From Galdieria sulphuraria (Eukaryota; Rhodophyta; Bangiophyceae; Galdieriales; Galdieriaceae): a stretch of DNA of 64,000 nt. The notes beneath the pieces were generated by a model. The model was not told the DNA's origin, did not search any database, and saw only the letters and a program-made list of their open reading frames with translations. Shown here piece by piece: positions 43,902 through 54,730 of the stretch. The position numbers were made by a program, and so were the translations under genes. The stretch's first letter is position 1. Every line of letters begins with the position of its first letter. The stretch covers positions 50,828-114,827 of the forward strand of contig NW_005178450.1 of assembly GCF_000341285.1 (NCBI RefSeq), in the 5' to 3' direction.

Positions 43902-44840
43902 TCAGTCATCTATCGGATAGTACAATGATGGAAACCAGTATAGCCGCTCTAAGTCTTGGTCGTCAATCCATGCAAGTTCCATTTCCAACAATCCCTTCAA
44001 CGCAAGTAAAATCCTCTCTTTGGACCACTTCAAACTTGCTGCCAACTTTCTCTCAGTTGTAAAGCCCTGCTCCTAAAAAACAGTCATATGCCATTGTATG
44101 ACATAAACAAGAATTCAATTACCTTGGAAACAGATAAAACACAAGAGTGATCGTGTGAAAGTTCACCTGGAACCGATTGAATATACCGAATGTTTCCAAA
44201 GGATACTATAGAGTACGATTTTCCCAAAACTTGAATACGTTGAACAGCTCTCTCTATATCGTCTCTACGTAAATTATATACACACATGAATATTTCGTGA
44301 ACCGTGTATCAAAGTCTCTCTTACCTGGAAATTTCGTAGCGGTTTCGCAATATGATTCGTTTGGACGTCCTTTTTGTAAACTTTTCGTCGTTATGATTAT
44401 CTAGCAACCTCTTGATTTCATCCAACAAAATCAAACCACCGTTGATGTCTCTAGTAGCGATGCAAATTTCACTGATTTTCACAGCCAGTTCATAGTAAAA
44501 GTCCCCCATACCAAGAACTTCTTCCCAAAACCCCTTTTTTGAAACCAGTGGATCAACTCCTATAGAAATACATAGTCGATGAAACTGAGCTCGAAACTCC
44601 TAAGACGGTAAGAACGACTAAAAACCTTGGAGGTCTTCACTACAAGCTTACCGGCTCATTTTCAATCTTTTTCCGGTATTTTCGGGCAAACAAAACCAAA
44701 TTCTCTCGAAAAACATCAAGCTGCTTCTGAAGTGACTCATAAAGTTCCTTTCTAAAAGAACTTGCGATGAAGTCGATTGCTTGTCTAGCTTCCTGTTCTC
44801 TTCGAAGTCCTGCAAGTCCCAATGCTTTGCCTCTCAACAT
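43902..44840 (-). CDS. SNF8: ESCRT-II subunit SNF8/VPS22 (EAP30)
   Basis: Four exons: 44652-44840, 44325-44599, 44123-44264 and 43902-44072; 258 residues, same as human SNF8. ESCRT-II sorts ubiquitinated membrane proteins into multivesicular endosomes. Family blocks: the N-terminal helix [19 protein letters not shown], then [73 protein letters not shown] and the last-exon winged helix ([19 protein letters not shown], ending WIDDQD and WFPSLY). Introns are 50-60 nt. The start ATG at 44840 yields [12 protein letters not shown] in place of the animal MHRRRGVGAGAI leader. Confidence 0.94.
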
Positions 44841-44891
44841 ATAAGAAAATTCAACTTGGCGCAATTTTCATTTTTTCCTTGCAATGAATTT

Positions 44892-45849
44892 TTATTCGTT
44901 CTTCATATTTCTACTATTTGGTGAGACGCTGCGCTTTTGATTGACTATATTACTAGCTTTCAAAACTTCATGATGTCCTTGTAGCCAGTCATTCATGTCG
45001 TTCTGGTTGGAAGATTTTTTAGAACTGATCAACTTTTTGGCCCTGGGTTTTAGTGTCGGATAAAAGAACTTATAAAATGAGAATGCAAATAACAACAGCG
45101 TCACAATAGCTACTACAGTTATGTAAAACAATCGATTGTCCACAGGGTTGCTTTCATCTTTCATAGCAAGACTAGCATTGTAAAAAGTAGTGCGAAACAT
45201 GACAGAGCTCAAGGTTCTCTCTTGATCTTTTGTCATTTCCTCTAGTGGTTCTCCGTCATAAAACAAGTCGAGTGACATGATATAGTTTGCGGGTTCAAGT
45301 TGCATATGTGGTTGAAAACGATAGGAAAAAGTCAACTCCTTTCCAGGACTTATGGTATAGTTGACGTAAAGGAGAGTGAAATTTTGCACGTAATAGTTGA
45401 ATTGTGCAGGAGAGTGTAGTGCTCCACCAATTGCTAATATTCGATATGGAAACGGACCTCCATTTGCCACTCCAACTAAGCAATCCACCAACGTTCCAGG
45501 CTGAATACCTACGATATTGATTGAGGGTAAGTTCACAAAAGGCAAGTTTGAGACACGTTCTCACTCTTTTCTTCATTCTCTATACTGAAAGAATATGCAA
45601 TTTCTATCTCGCTAGAAGAAGGAAGATTTCTGCTGAGAGGGTGAGGAGCATCGTCCCTGAAGACTTCCGCAGCACTGATCAACGTATAAGTAGGCAACGA
45701 AAGGGTTTCTTGTTGTTCACTAAACACGAAAGAAACCCAACAACAAATAACAACTACTGCAACAAAAAATTTGAGACAAAATTTATGACAACTCTATTTC
45801 TTTACTTGCCTAAAAGGAAGAGTTTCGTCCCAGTTGCATATATGACCAT
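44892..45849 (-). CDS. SSR1: Translocon-associated protein alpha subunit (TRAP-alpha/SSR1)
   Basis: Likely three exons: 45847-45849 (ATG only), 45586-45793 and 44892-45508; 275 residues. TRAP-alpha sits next to the Sec61 channel in the ER membrane. After a signal peptide (FFVAVVVICCWVSFVFS) there is an acidic Ser/Pro stretch, then the lumenal domain: GTLVDCLVGVANGG, FNYYVQNFTLLYVNYTISPG and LTFSYRFQPHMQLEPANYIM, all close to animal TRAP-alpha. A membrane span (LFYITVVAIVTLLLFAF) and a basic cytosolic tail follow. The start exon is the weakest point: no ATG lies in the signal-peptide frame, and splicing from the ATG at 45849 over a 53-nt intron with donor GTCATA is the best solution seen. Confidence 0.82.
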
Positions 45850-45944
45850 TCTAAGACACTAAATTTATCCAAGCGAGGGTTAATACCTCTCTCTCTTCAC
45901 TTTACCCAAGAAATGAATAGGTAGAGAAGGTGGTGGGTCAATTT

Positions 45945-48900
45945 TTACTCTAAACATTTCCATTTTTGGAAAAGTTCCTCAAAATGATTTCGACCTTAAC
46001 ATGGAATGAATGTTTTAAAGTAGAATTGTCCAACAAGTATCCTACCTGCAATATCTTCAGGAAGTCCTTGTACAACACAAGCAAACTGTTTCGTAACTCT
46101 AACAGCACAGAATAAAAACCGAATCAACTCCAAACAAACTCACTTACTCGTAGAGTTTACGTGCTTCCTTCTCCATGCACATGGCAATCAAACACTGCAG
46201 AAGCTGATTGAGAATATCCCATTGAGTAGAAGAAGGAATCAACTTTGACAAGGAATCAATCAAGTATTCTTCTTCACGAGGATCTCCCTAGCAAACACTT
46301 AGCACTGTTTAAACCTTCAACATCTAATAACATACAGGTTTTATCTTTTTGCTTTTGTTCTTCTTCTTTGCCTTGCGTCTTTGCCCTTTTTTAGATAATA
46401 ATGAATACAAACTTGCCTTGCTAGTGTCTGAAGACATGGTCCATTCTCCCAAACTACATGAAGAAATAAATAACAAAGTTGAAGTATTCTTGTTTTTGCT
46501 TACCTGGAGACACTTTGAGAGGAGGCATCTGATTCAGACAACGCTTCTTCTTCCAAATATGCATTCATAGACTCATTTTCAATTGTACCCATGCTTTCCT
46601 TCCTACGTCTTACTTGTTCTAATCTTTCGCAGTTATAGCGCATCTTATTTGCAACTTCTTTCCATTCTTCACAATGTTCTTGAACTGCATTTGTCAACGC
46701 TGGCTGCCATGTTGTTTCTACTACACTCCAAAAGTCTTGCAATGGCACTCGTCCCAATATACTTATTGCATCCAACCATTCTTCTATACGTATGAGTTCT
46801 TCTAAAGCACTTTGTGGATCATTCAAGTAATTCATTATTATAAATGCCGCTTCCTTGCCCTTTCCATTGAGTTTAAGGTGCTCAACAAGTGATTCCATTT
46901 CCGTAATAAAGTCCTGGTCACTATCCAATCTATCTTTGGTCAAATATGTCGTATGCTTGACATATTCTTGAGAAGAAGGCAAACGTTTCCAAAGAATCTT
47001 ATGACAGAAATAAACGACCAGCTGCCATATACATGCTCGCTTGTATTCCTCCCTCGCAGACTCATCTTGTTCAATCAGGGCATAGAAACAGGCTGCTTCT
47101 AGATGTTGCCCTTGTTGAGATAAATCCTGAGCATATGCTTGTCGAACGCGAACTAACATTTCTGGATATTCTGCAAACAACGAACAAGCAACGGAAAACA
47201 ATCGATGCTGAATAGCAAATTCCACAACTGTATCACAATCTGTAGGAAACGTAGAGAATGCAAACAAATGACGCAATGCGCTTTCCATATTTCCTATATC
47301 ATATTCGGAATCAGTTGATCTCAAAATGCATTTTGTTATTACCTAATTCTAAATCGATAAGATATTTTTGTTTCTCCGAGCAAGTATCGTTTAGTCGTTG
47401 TAATAAAGCTCCATAATAAGCCGGATCCAAATCAGAAGCTCTTTCCACAACCAAAGCTGCCAAAGGCGAGTCATATAGACGCAATGCCTCTCGAAAGACC
47501 AAAACAGAATCTTTTGTCAGCAACAATAAAAAGTCCATCAAGTCTTCGATCCATACAACATCTTTCGAATTGGATGTCGTTCTATCCAACTGCAACACTT
47601 GAAGGGCTCCAAATACATCTGGTGGCTTCTTTTGAAGAAAAGTACAAATGAGAGGGTATCGATACTTTGATTCAGGACTTGACTGCCAAAAAGCTTCGAT
47701 CAACATATTGCACCATTCATTTCGAATGGTATCCTTAGTATATTTATATTCGTCAGTCAGTCAATGCCAAGAATCTATAAGTACTCACTTCTTGTTCGGA
47801 TCCTAACATTGAAACAAAGGTATTCAAGTGTTCAGGATCCTTGAATTGCTTTATAAAATCCAAAATATTCTCCTTGAATCCTTCTGGATTCTTCTCAACC
47901 AATATATCCATAGGCAAACGATGTCGCCGACATAATCTATCATCCATAAATATTATTAAACAATCATTTGAAATGTCTCCTACCTGTAAGCTTCTCCATA
48001 TGCTCCCTGTTCGATATGTCTTTCTACAATTCTTTCAATAACCAATCGAGGAACGACACATTCCAAATTTCCTCTGGGAGCTTGTAAAATCAAGCAATTG
48101 TTTCTTTTAGCAGTTTTGTCGGTAACAAAAGTGACTATCCGAGAGAATCTATCAATAGGTCTACAATCTACCTGCTTTCCATTCCACTCCAATTTTCGGT
48201 AGATTCCTGTCGTACAAGTATTCTTTTCCAAAAAGTCCAAAATGATATTCATAGGATAACTATACAACTTGTGAAAACGACAAGTGAAGAACACAAAATC
48301 AGAAATAACTTCAAAATCAACACATTCTTCTGATATCAGTAAGAAAGAAAATCCACTATAAAAAGACTCAGCCATCGATCCTAACTGAATAGCCATCCAA
48401 AGTCTTCCATTGTCATCTAAAAATAAAACTGCCATATACTTCTTTTCATTCTTATTTGATTCCTTGTCTCTTTTGGTTATATCGATGCTTTTCAAATGTA
48501 ATATTTGATGACCTTTTAAACCTAAAGCTTGTAAAGATATATTCCAATAGCTTTTCTTATCATATTCCATAATATCTCTCAGGGAAATAGTACTTTCCAA
48601 TAAACAAATGACATATCTTTGCGAGTCAATGACTTCCTTAGATATAACCGGTTGAATATCCAAACCAATTCCTTCTATCTCTTCTGCTTTCCTAAAATTT
48701 TTCTTAAACAACAACTGATAATCCCACTTTCCCTGTTGACAACTACATAAATACATTTCTAGTCTTTCACCTATCATTAGAACCTGCAAAGAGATATCCT
48801 CATGACTATTTACCACAGGAAGCAATGCGAAAGCTTTCCACACAAGTCCTTGTTTCTGGTCAATACAAAGCGGCAACAAAAAACTATTTCGACAGGTTTT

Positions 48901-50355
48901 CGAAGACTTGTCTTGTTCGTTACTTTTGTAAATCTTATCCAAACTATTTTCCAATTGTCTTCCTTTGGTACAAGTGACTTGATTACTTTCAAAAGCTGTC
49001 TCCATAATCGCTGCATAGGGAAAATACTCCATGGCTCCATTCGATAATAACGCAAGACATCCTCCTTTGCTATCTATTTCTACTCGTTGAATGGAACAAC
49101 TACATACCAAAACAAGCGAACATAACGGTGCAGGAATAATTTGTTGGGACAACATAGTAATTGCTATTTCATTTCCATCAATAACTGCCAAGTAACAGTC
49201 ATCTTCATCAGGCCGTTTATAAATATCAAACTGCCATTGAAATATAAAACAAAATATCTTTCCATTGGTTGTCAAAACATATAAAGTATTTCGGTCGGTA
49301 GCAACCCTATCTTGTGCAATTCGAAAAGCAGCAATCTCTCCAAACTCGGAAAATATCCATTCTTGTTTCAAATACCAATGATAGTTGTTATGATAGAATA
49401 TTCTCATCTTAGTTTCATCCCCACAAACCAAAATATGGTATTGTTCTGACCATTGCAATTGTTTGCAAAATATTTCGGTATCCAAATATAAACGTCTCAA
49501 AGAAAGTCCATTGGTTTCATAAAACCGAATAACGCTTTCGTTGGAAAGACTAGCTGCTATCGCTCCTCCTATTCTTGGTTGCCAATCTATACAGCAAGAG
49601 TTGCTGTCCCAAACTTCTTCACAACTACTCTCTAATGTAAATCGCTCTCGACGAAATACTTGCATTTGGATCTTATTTCCTGAACCACAAGGATAAGTTA
49701 TTGCAACCAATGCACCATCTAAGCGCCAAGCAATATTCCAAGCACTCGGAATACTTCCAAACTGCAACAACTTATCCCAATTTTCTAGAGAACCAATGTC
49801 TTGCTGACTTAGTATGTCCCAATCCTCTGTTGCCATAAAGACTATTTGTACTTGGGACTTGCCAGTTAAAAGACATAGTATTTCACCATCTGGACTTAGT
49901 TGCATACGATGAACGCCTTGTGGGAAGATACCTATGGTTTCTACTTGCCCAAAACCTTCCAATAGCACGTCTCGCTGATTATTGCTCGATCGGTAGTTGA
50001 AGAGACAAGGAATCTGGTAGATCTCTCCTGAGCAAAGTGATAAAATAACAGAGTCGGATTCTTCCAAGTACAAAAAGCTCGATATACTATTGGCCAACTG
50101 ACAATCTACTATGTGGGTCGTCTTCACAAAGGAAGACTTGGAAAAGTCCCATAATAATCCACTGTCAAACGTTGACGCTAGTTGTTGAGCAGCAAAAAGA
50201 AATAGAGAACAGGATTCTTCACCATAAGACTTGATACCCAAAGTAAATATTGCATTTTTGGAACTGGAAACTTGTAGGCAAGATAAAAATTGTATAGAGA
50301 GATCACTCTCATTTACAAGTGTCGAGGAGATGTGTCTACAGACCCAATTTTGCAT
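45945..50355 (-). CDS. ELP1: Elongator complex protein 1 (ELP1/IKI3/IKAP)
   Basis: Six or more exons; the first (about 47982-50355) encodes the double WD40 propeller half, later ones the helical half. Size near 1330 residues fits ELP1, the scaffold of Elongator, which makes wobble-uridine modifications (cm5U type) in tRNA. Diagnostic runs: GVHRMQLSPDGEILCLLTG, PSAWNIAWRLDGALVAITYP, the block NYHWYLKQEWIF, and VVPRLVIERIVERHIEQGAYGEAYR at the end of the first exon, then RRHRLPMDILVEKNPEGF and the TPR-like LEAACFYALIEQDESARE. A Lys-rich patch (KKGKRRKAKKKNKSKK) near 46380 is the nuclear-localisation/tRNA-binding-like basic segment found in ELP1. The final exons near 45945-46300 are small, and their junctions are less sure. 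Confidence 0.9.
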
Positions 50356-50608
50356 GATTCAACCTATCTACTGTACAAAGCAAACGCCCTATTCCAAAAT
50401 CCTCATCATTTCGACAAACTGTTTCTCATCCAAAGATGAAATGGGAAAGGATGAGAACATAAAGAGATATTTGGGTGGCGCAGTTTCGGAGATAGCATCA
50501 GCAACCATATGGAGATAGCAGTGATAATAGTACGTATAATTGCTTTCATAAACCAGCTAAAGCTCACCTAAAATGGGTTTTTAGACGCTAAGTATTTATC
50601 TCTTTATC

Positions 50609-51349
50609 ATGTTTAGTATTTGCTCTGCTTCCGTTCTTCTAAAGAGAGGTCGAAGAGGTCTTATTTTAGAGAACCGGTTTCCTCCTCCTTCCAGACAAGG
50701 AGCTTACAACTCTTTAGGAATGCCTTCAACAACCGTTTTTGGCTTCCTTCCCTCGCATTCTTCAAAACTTGATGAGGTAGCTCCAGAATTGGCTTATGGA
50801 GATAAACACTCTTTTTATAAAGTTCGACCACAGTTGAGAGAGTTGTTCAAGTATTGCAAAGGTGTAGCACCTACTCAGGATGCATCGGTTTGTAAGTATG
50901 CAGATATAGAGAATGCAATCTCGCTATCTACCACCAGTTGTTGTTCAACCTCACCGGAAGAGACCAAGTTACACTTGGAGGAAGAGGAAGTAATTGTGGA
51001 AGCTCAAAAAAAGCCTTCACAAAGGATGGTCGAGAACAATGGAAGGAATATTTTGGAACGGACATTATTTGCAGTGTATTTAAAAGGAAAGGATGAAGAA
51101 GCTGAATGGTTATTTGACCAAATATTGAGGGATCATAATATTTGTGTTATATGTTTAGACGATTTCGAAGTTAACTGTTCTATACGAATGCTTCATTGTG
51201 CGCATTTTTTCCATAGCAACTGTCTTCGTCAATGGCTTTCTAAATCTACGCAATGTCCGTTATGTAAGGATAGTGTTTATCTGCTGCAGAATGTGGAAGA
51301 GACAAACAGAGCTATTCCATATCGTATAGACAATAACAGCAGCCAATGA
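50609..51349 (+). CDS. RING-H2 finger protein, probable E3 ubiquitin ligase
   Basis: Single exon, 246 residues. The C-terminal third carries a canonical RING-H2: CVICLDDF, then CAHFFHSNC and CPLC, with the C3H2C3 spacing typical of ATL/RNF-type ligases. The remaining N-terminal 160 residues have a Ser/Arg/Pro-rich leader (first 30 residues, which may target the protein to plastid or mitochondrion) and an acidic Glu-rich patch (LHLEEEEVIVEAQKK) but no membrane span. Substrate and pathway cannot be deduced. Start codons of this gene and ELP1 are 253 bp apart in divergent orientation. Confidence 0.82.
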   Translation: MFSICSASVLLKRGRRGLILENRFPPPSRQGAYNSLGMPSTTVFGFLPSHSSKLDEVAPELAYGDKHSFYKVRPQLRELFKYCKGVAPTQDASVCKYADIENAISLSTTSCCSTSPEETKLHLEEEEVIVEAQKKPSQRMVENNGRNILERTLFAVYLKGKDEEAEWLFDQILRDHNICVICLDDFEVNCSIRMLHCAHFFHSNCLRQWLSKSTQCPLCKDSVYLLQNVEETNRAIPYRIDNNSSQ

Positions 51350-51994
51350 GGAGACTGCAGTCATGCGAATTTAACTTACAAACGACAGATTTGGAGGAAC
51401 TATCTTTGCATACCTTCAGATGTTGTGCATTAAAAAATGAGAAATGACGCTACGATCAACCCTTTGAGAGTTGTTATAACAAAACGAAACGAATCATTTG
51501 TATACGTAACTTATCACTTTCGACAAGTGTTAGATATACCTCATTAAAGATAATTGTCAAGACGTTTGTTGTCAATGGAAAAGATATTTTTCATTCATTG
51601 CTCATGTTCAAATACTGCAAGTCTTTTCAAAATGCAAACCTGTTAACAACTATCCATCATCTATTCAAAGAAAATTTCTTCGTCGTTCCCAACTGGAACG
51701 AAAGTCGTTTGTGACGAATAATAAAGACAAGTTACAAGGACAACCTACACTTGTTCTGAAAACTAGGCACTTATGCCACGGGAGTCTGTTAGATTGTTTT
51801 TCACAACATACTCCTGCCAGATAGTTTTACCTAGTGCCAAGAAAGAGTTGCCTCGAGGAAGCCAGAAGCTTTATATTGTTTAGCTTATTGGTGTCGAAAG
51901 AGGCGTACAACTTTACAAAAAGAAATAAACAGACTCCTCTATTGTTGCTTGAACGACTGTCACTTAAAGTGGTGGTAGCTCAAGCAAACTGACT
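51350..51994. other. Intergenic region, nothing recognised
   Basis: 645 bp between the RING-H2 stop (plus) and the GUCD1 stop (minus), one of the longest gene-free stretches. It is convergent, so no promoter is required here. No long open frame, repeat or tRNA-like fold was recognised by eye. An unannotated small RNA cannot be excluded. Confidence 0.4.
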
Positions 51995-52870
51995 TTAAGA
52001 AGGTTTGTGAAAACCGTGAACAACAATAAGGTCTTCATCTGTTCCATATGACTTTCTACACAACTCCAACACGTCACTTCGCACTATACAAAATCCTAAA
52101 AGGCTCTATTTAACACAAACTTCACACAAAGTTCACATACTTTGACAACTAGCTGGGTCTGAATACCAGAAAATATCCTTTCGAGGACAGTAACCCCAAA
52201 GTATGATATAGTGACCCAAAAAACCAGGAAAACACAACTTTTTAAACCAACTCAAAGCTGACGTCTTGCGTTGACACAGTTTACACTTCAAAAGTCTCTT
52301 ATCCACTAACAATAATAATAACTCCCCTTTTTCTGCGTTTTTCTGGAAAACCGTATTATTTGAATATTTTCGTACAAGGCAATCTCTCTTTAGTCTTTTC
52401 TTTAACTCTTCAAGAGAAACTGACTGTCTCAGAATTTTCAGGTTCTGCGACTTTGCCACTCCAAATAAGCGCTGAACTCTGACTCTATCTTCTTGAAAAT
52501 GAGGCTGATAGAACTCTTGCTTGCTGTATTCCAATCTTACTCCCCATGTAACGGTGTAATAAGTTAATTGCAACCCATAGCTGTGCAATAAGAGGACCAG
52601 GTCAATGGTCCAAACACTTTGAGTCCAAAGCTTTTCGTAAAGTTCATTGACCGGAACCTGCAAGCCATAGTAACGCAAAATCATATAAGAACACGCTACT
52701 CCACAGTCCCAGCAAAATCTCTGTCTCCAGTGAGGTACCAAGGGAACCCAGCTCTCCCACTCTTCTTCTTCTTCTTCTCCCTGGTCTATAGCGGAGACTT
52801 TGGTATTTGTCGAAGAGCCAACTATTGGGCAGTTTTTCACAGCAAAAGTTTCAGAAATAAACTGCATCAT
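51995..52870 (-). CDS. GUCD1: GUCD1-like protein (guanylyl cyclase domain-containing 1)
   Basis: Two exons: 52141-52870 and 51995-52095, joined across a 45-nt intron; 276 residues. The match to animal GUCD1 and plant GC1 is strong: RQRFCWDCGVACSYMIL, then VWTIDLVLLLHSYGLQ, TYYTVTWGVRLEYS, GHYIILWGY, WYSDPASC and, in the small second exon, CRKSYGTDEDLIVV. In fold this family is a papain-like or C39-like peptidase relative; the WDCG Cys and the GHY His and DP Asp could form a catalytic triad. The earlier guanylyl cyclase label is historical. The second exon is only recognised through the family C terminus, since the first frame closes one residue after the splice. Confidence 0.88.
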
Positions 52871-52916
52871 GGTTGGTTGTCTACATACAAGATATAGATT
52901 TGCCTATAAAATTCAT

Positions 52917-54666
52917 TTATTGACAACCCCACAATCGATTATGATTATTAGATTCGAATTGCCAAATCAGACGTCTTTGAAAATGACTCGTTTTGGTTTC
53001 ATACTTTACAAATTTGGCAGTAGAATAGTCCATTTTGGGCTCCTTTACAAGAAAGCTTAATATACTGAATCCTGTTAGAGTTTCATCGGGAATCATAAAA
53101 TTAACATCGATGACACTGTACAACATCCTTCAAAAGAAATCACAAGTCTCCAGATAATAACAAAATAAACTTACTTTCTTGTGTCCAATGGAGTATCAAA
53201 TACGATATCTACACTTGACTTATATTCTCTGTCAGAAACAGCTTTCTTCAATTCCCAAGTAAACCATTTTTGTTCTTTGGACCATTTCCACTTTCCTCCA
53301 TTGGAGGAAGACTTGACTTGGTAAGGTCTCTGAGGCAACTCTACTGTTACAGTGACTTGTTCAGCTTTCCATTCAAAAAGTTTCATTTGGTTGGATAGGT
53401 TGCTCTTAACCTATTTATCCAAAAAAGAATGTCCAATATAATTGTCTATACCTTATTCCATAACGATATATACTCCTTACCTTCAATTCTAAGGTGGCTT
53501 CCATCCCTCTTTCTTTAAAATATCCTATTCCTTCCACCAATAAGGGTGACTTGGATTTAGATGAACGATATTCAAGCAAAGTAAATGTTCCATCGGGAGG
53601 AACAAAGGACAAAGCATCCAACTCTTCCACTAGTTTCAAATCAACACAAGGATGATATCGAACATCGTCCAAAGTAATAGACTCTGATGATACACCAACA
53701 ACTCCAGCAATACCTCGTAAGTCAGTATCTGGACTACCTTTGTGGGGAATCACTTGCGACTGTTTTGTCAGTTTACTATTGATAAGCATTCGACATTCTG
53801 GCATCCCACTTGTAAAATTATGTAAAACCAAGGTACCGTGTACTTGAGATAAGATCTCTTTTCCAGATGAAGAATAAATACATTCCAAGTGTTCTGTAAT
53901 ATCAATAAATACCTAAAAATAGAAAATATCTTCTACAAGGATACGCTGTTATTCTATACTTACTTCATTACGGTTGTAAAATAACCCTCGTGGACGCCAT
54001 GATACTTTACTTAGAGCTTCTTGTAAGCTAACCAAAGAAGTATCGTTCTTACGAGCCTCTTTCAAAACGGGAATTTCAGTGGGTTCCAAATAAGATGACC
54101 TTTCGAAGGACTTTTTTAGTCTTTTAAAGATGGTTGTTTCCTTTGCTACATATTCTTTCCATATATACAAAACTTCAAGAGGAAGGTCTTGAGGAAAGGA
54201 AAATAGCAACGAATACATGATAATAAGAAAACAGTTTAAAACACACTCTCTGCTTTCTATAAGAGCTAACAAGAGTCTATCTTCCTCTTTTGTTGCTCCT
54301 GTAATGTGTTCAATAAACGAAACGGGAACAGCATAAGCTTCGATGAGATTAGCGAGTTTTCTACAAAACGCAAGATTTGCCATTGCATTTTTTCTCTTGT
54401 TTGAAACTGCCAATAATCTTAAAGAAGGAGTAGTTGCAAAAACCACTGAATACAAAACCACTCTTTCAGTTTCTATGATGGGTGGAGGATGGGCATTATG
54501 TTGTCGGTATGCTACGAGGAACTTCTCTACAGCTCCAGCACTAGGCGATCCAGTTAGTCGACGAGTTTCAACCTCTAATATAGCAAACAAACCATAAAGC
54601 TCCATCAACTTCAAGTTGTACCAGAGACTTGCCAAAAGAGTCCAACAGATGAATACCAACAAACAT
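52917..54666 (-). CDS. Clathrin-adaptor (AP) complex medium (mu) subunit
   Basis: Six exons: 54622-54666, 54245-54572, 53964-54187, 53481-53912, 53175-53410 and 52917-53127; 491 residues. Mu subunits read tyrosine-based sorting signals. The longin-like N domain starts MFVGIHLLDSFGKSL and runs through LRLLAVSNKRKNAMANL; the mu-homology domain is clear at WRPRGLFYNRNEVFIDITEHL, then SGMPECRMLINSKL, SFVPPDGTFTLLEYR, RPYQVKSSSNGGKWKW and PDETLTGFSILSFLVKEPK. The order of domains is complete. Which AP complex (AP-1 to AP-4) cannot be decided by eye; the divergent N domain argues against AP-1 and AP-2. The third intron (54188-54244, 57 nt) is in frame and stop-free. Confidence 0.87.
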
Positions 54667-54730
54667 AAAAACTTAAGCAAAAACAAGTTGCCAATAATAT
54701 TCGAAATGCAATTGGGCTTTTTATTTGTCT

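Noticed and set aside
51350-51994. A hidden gene in the RING-H2/GUCD1 gap
   Set aside because: No block with protein-like composition or splice signals was found on either strand apart from the small last exon of GUCD1.
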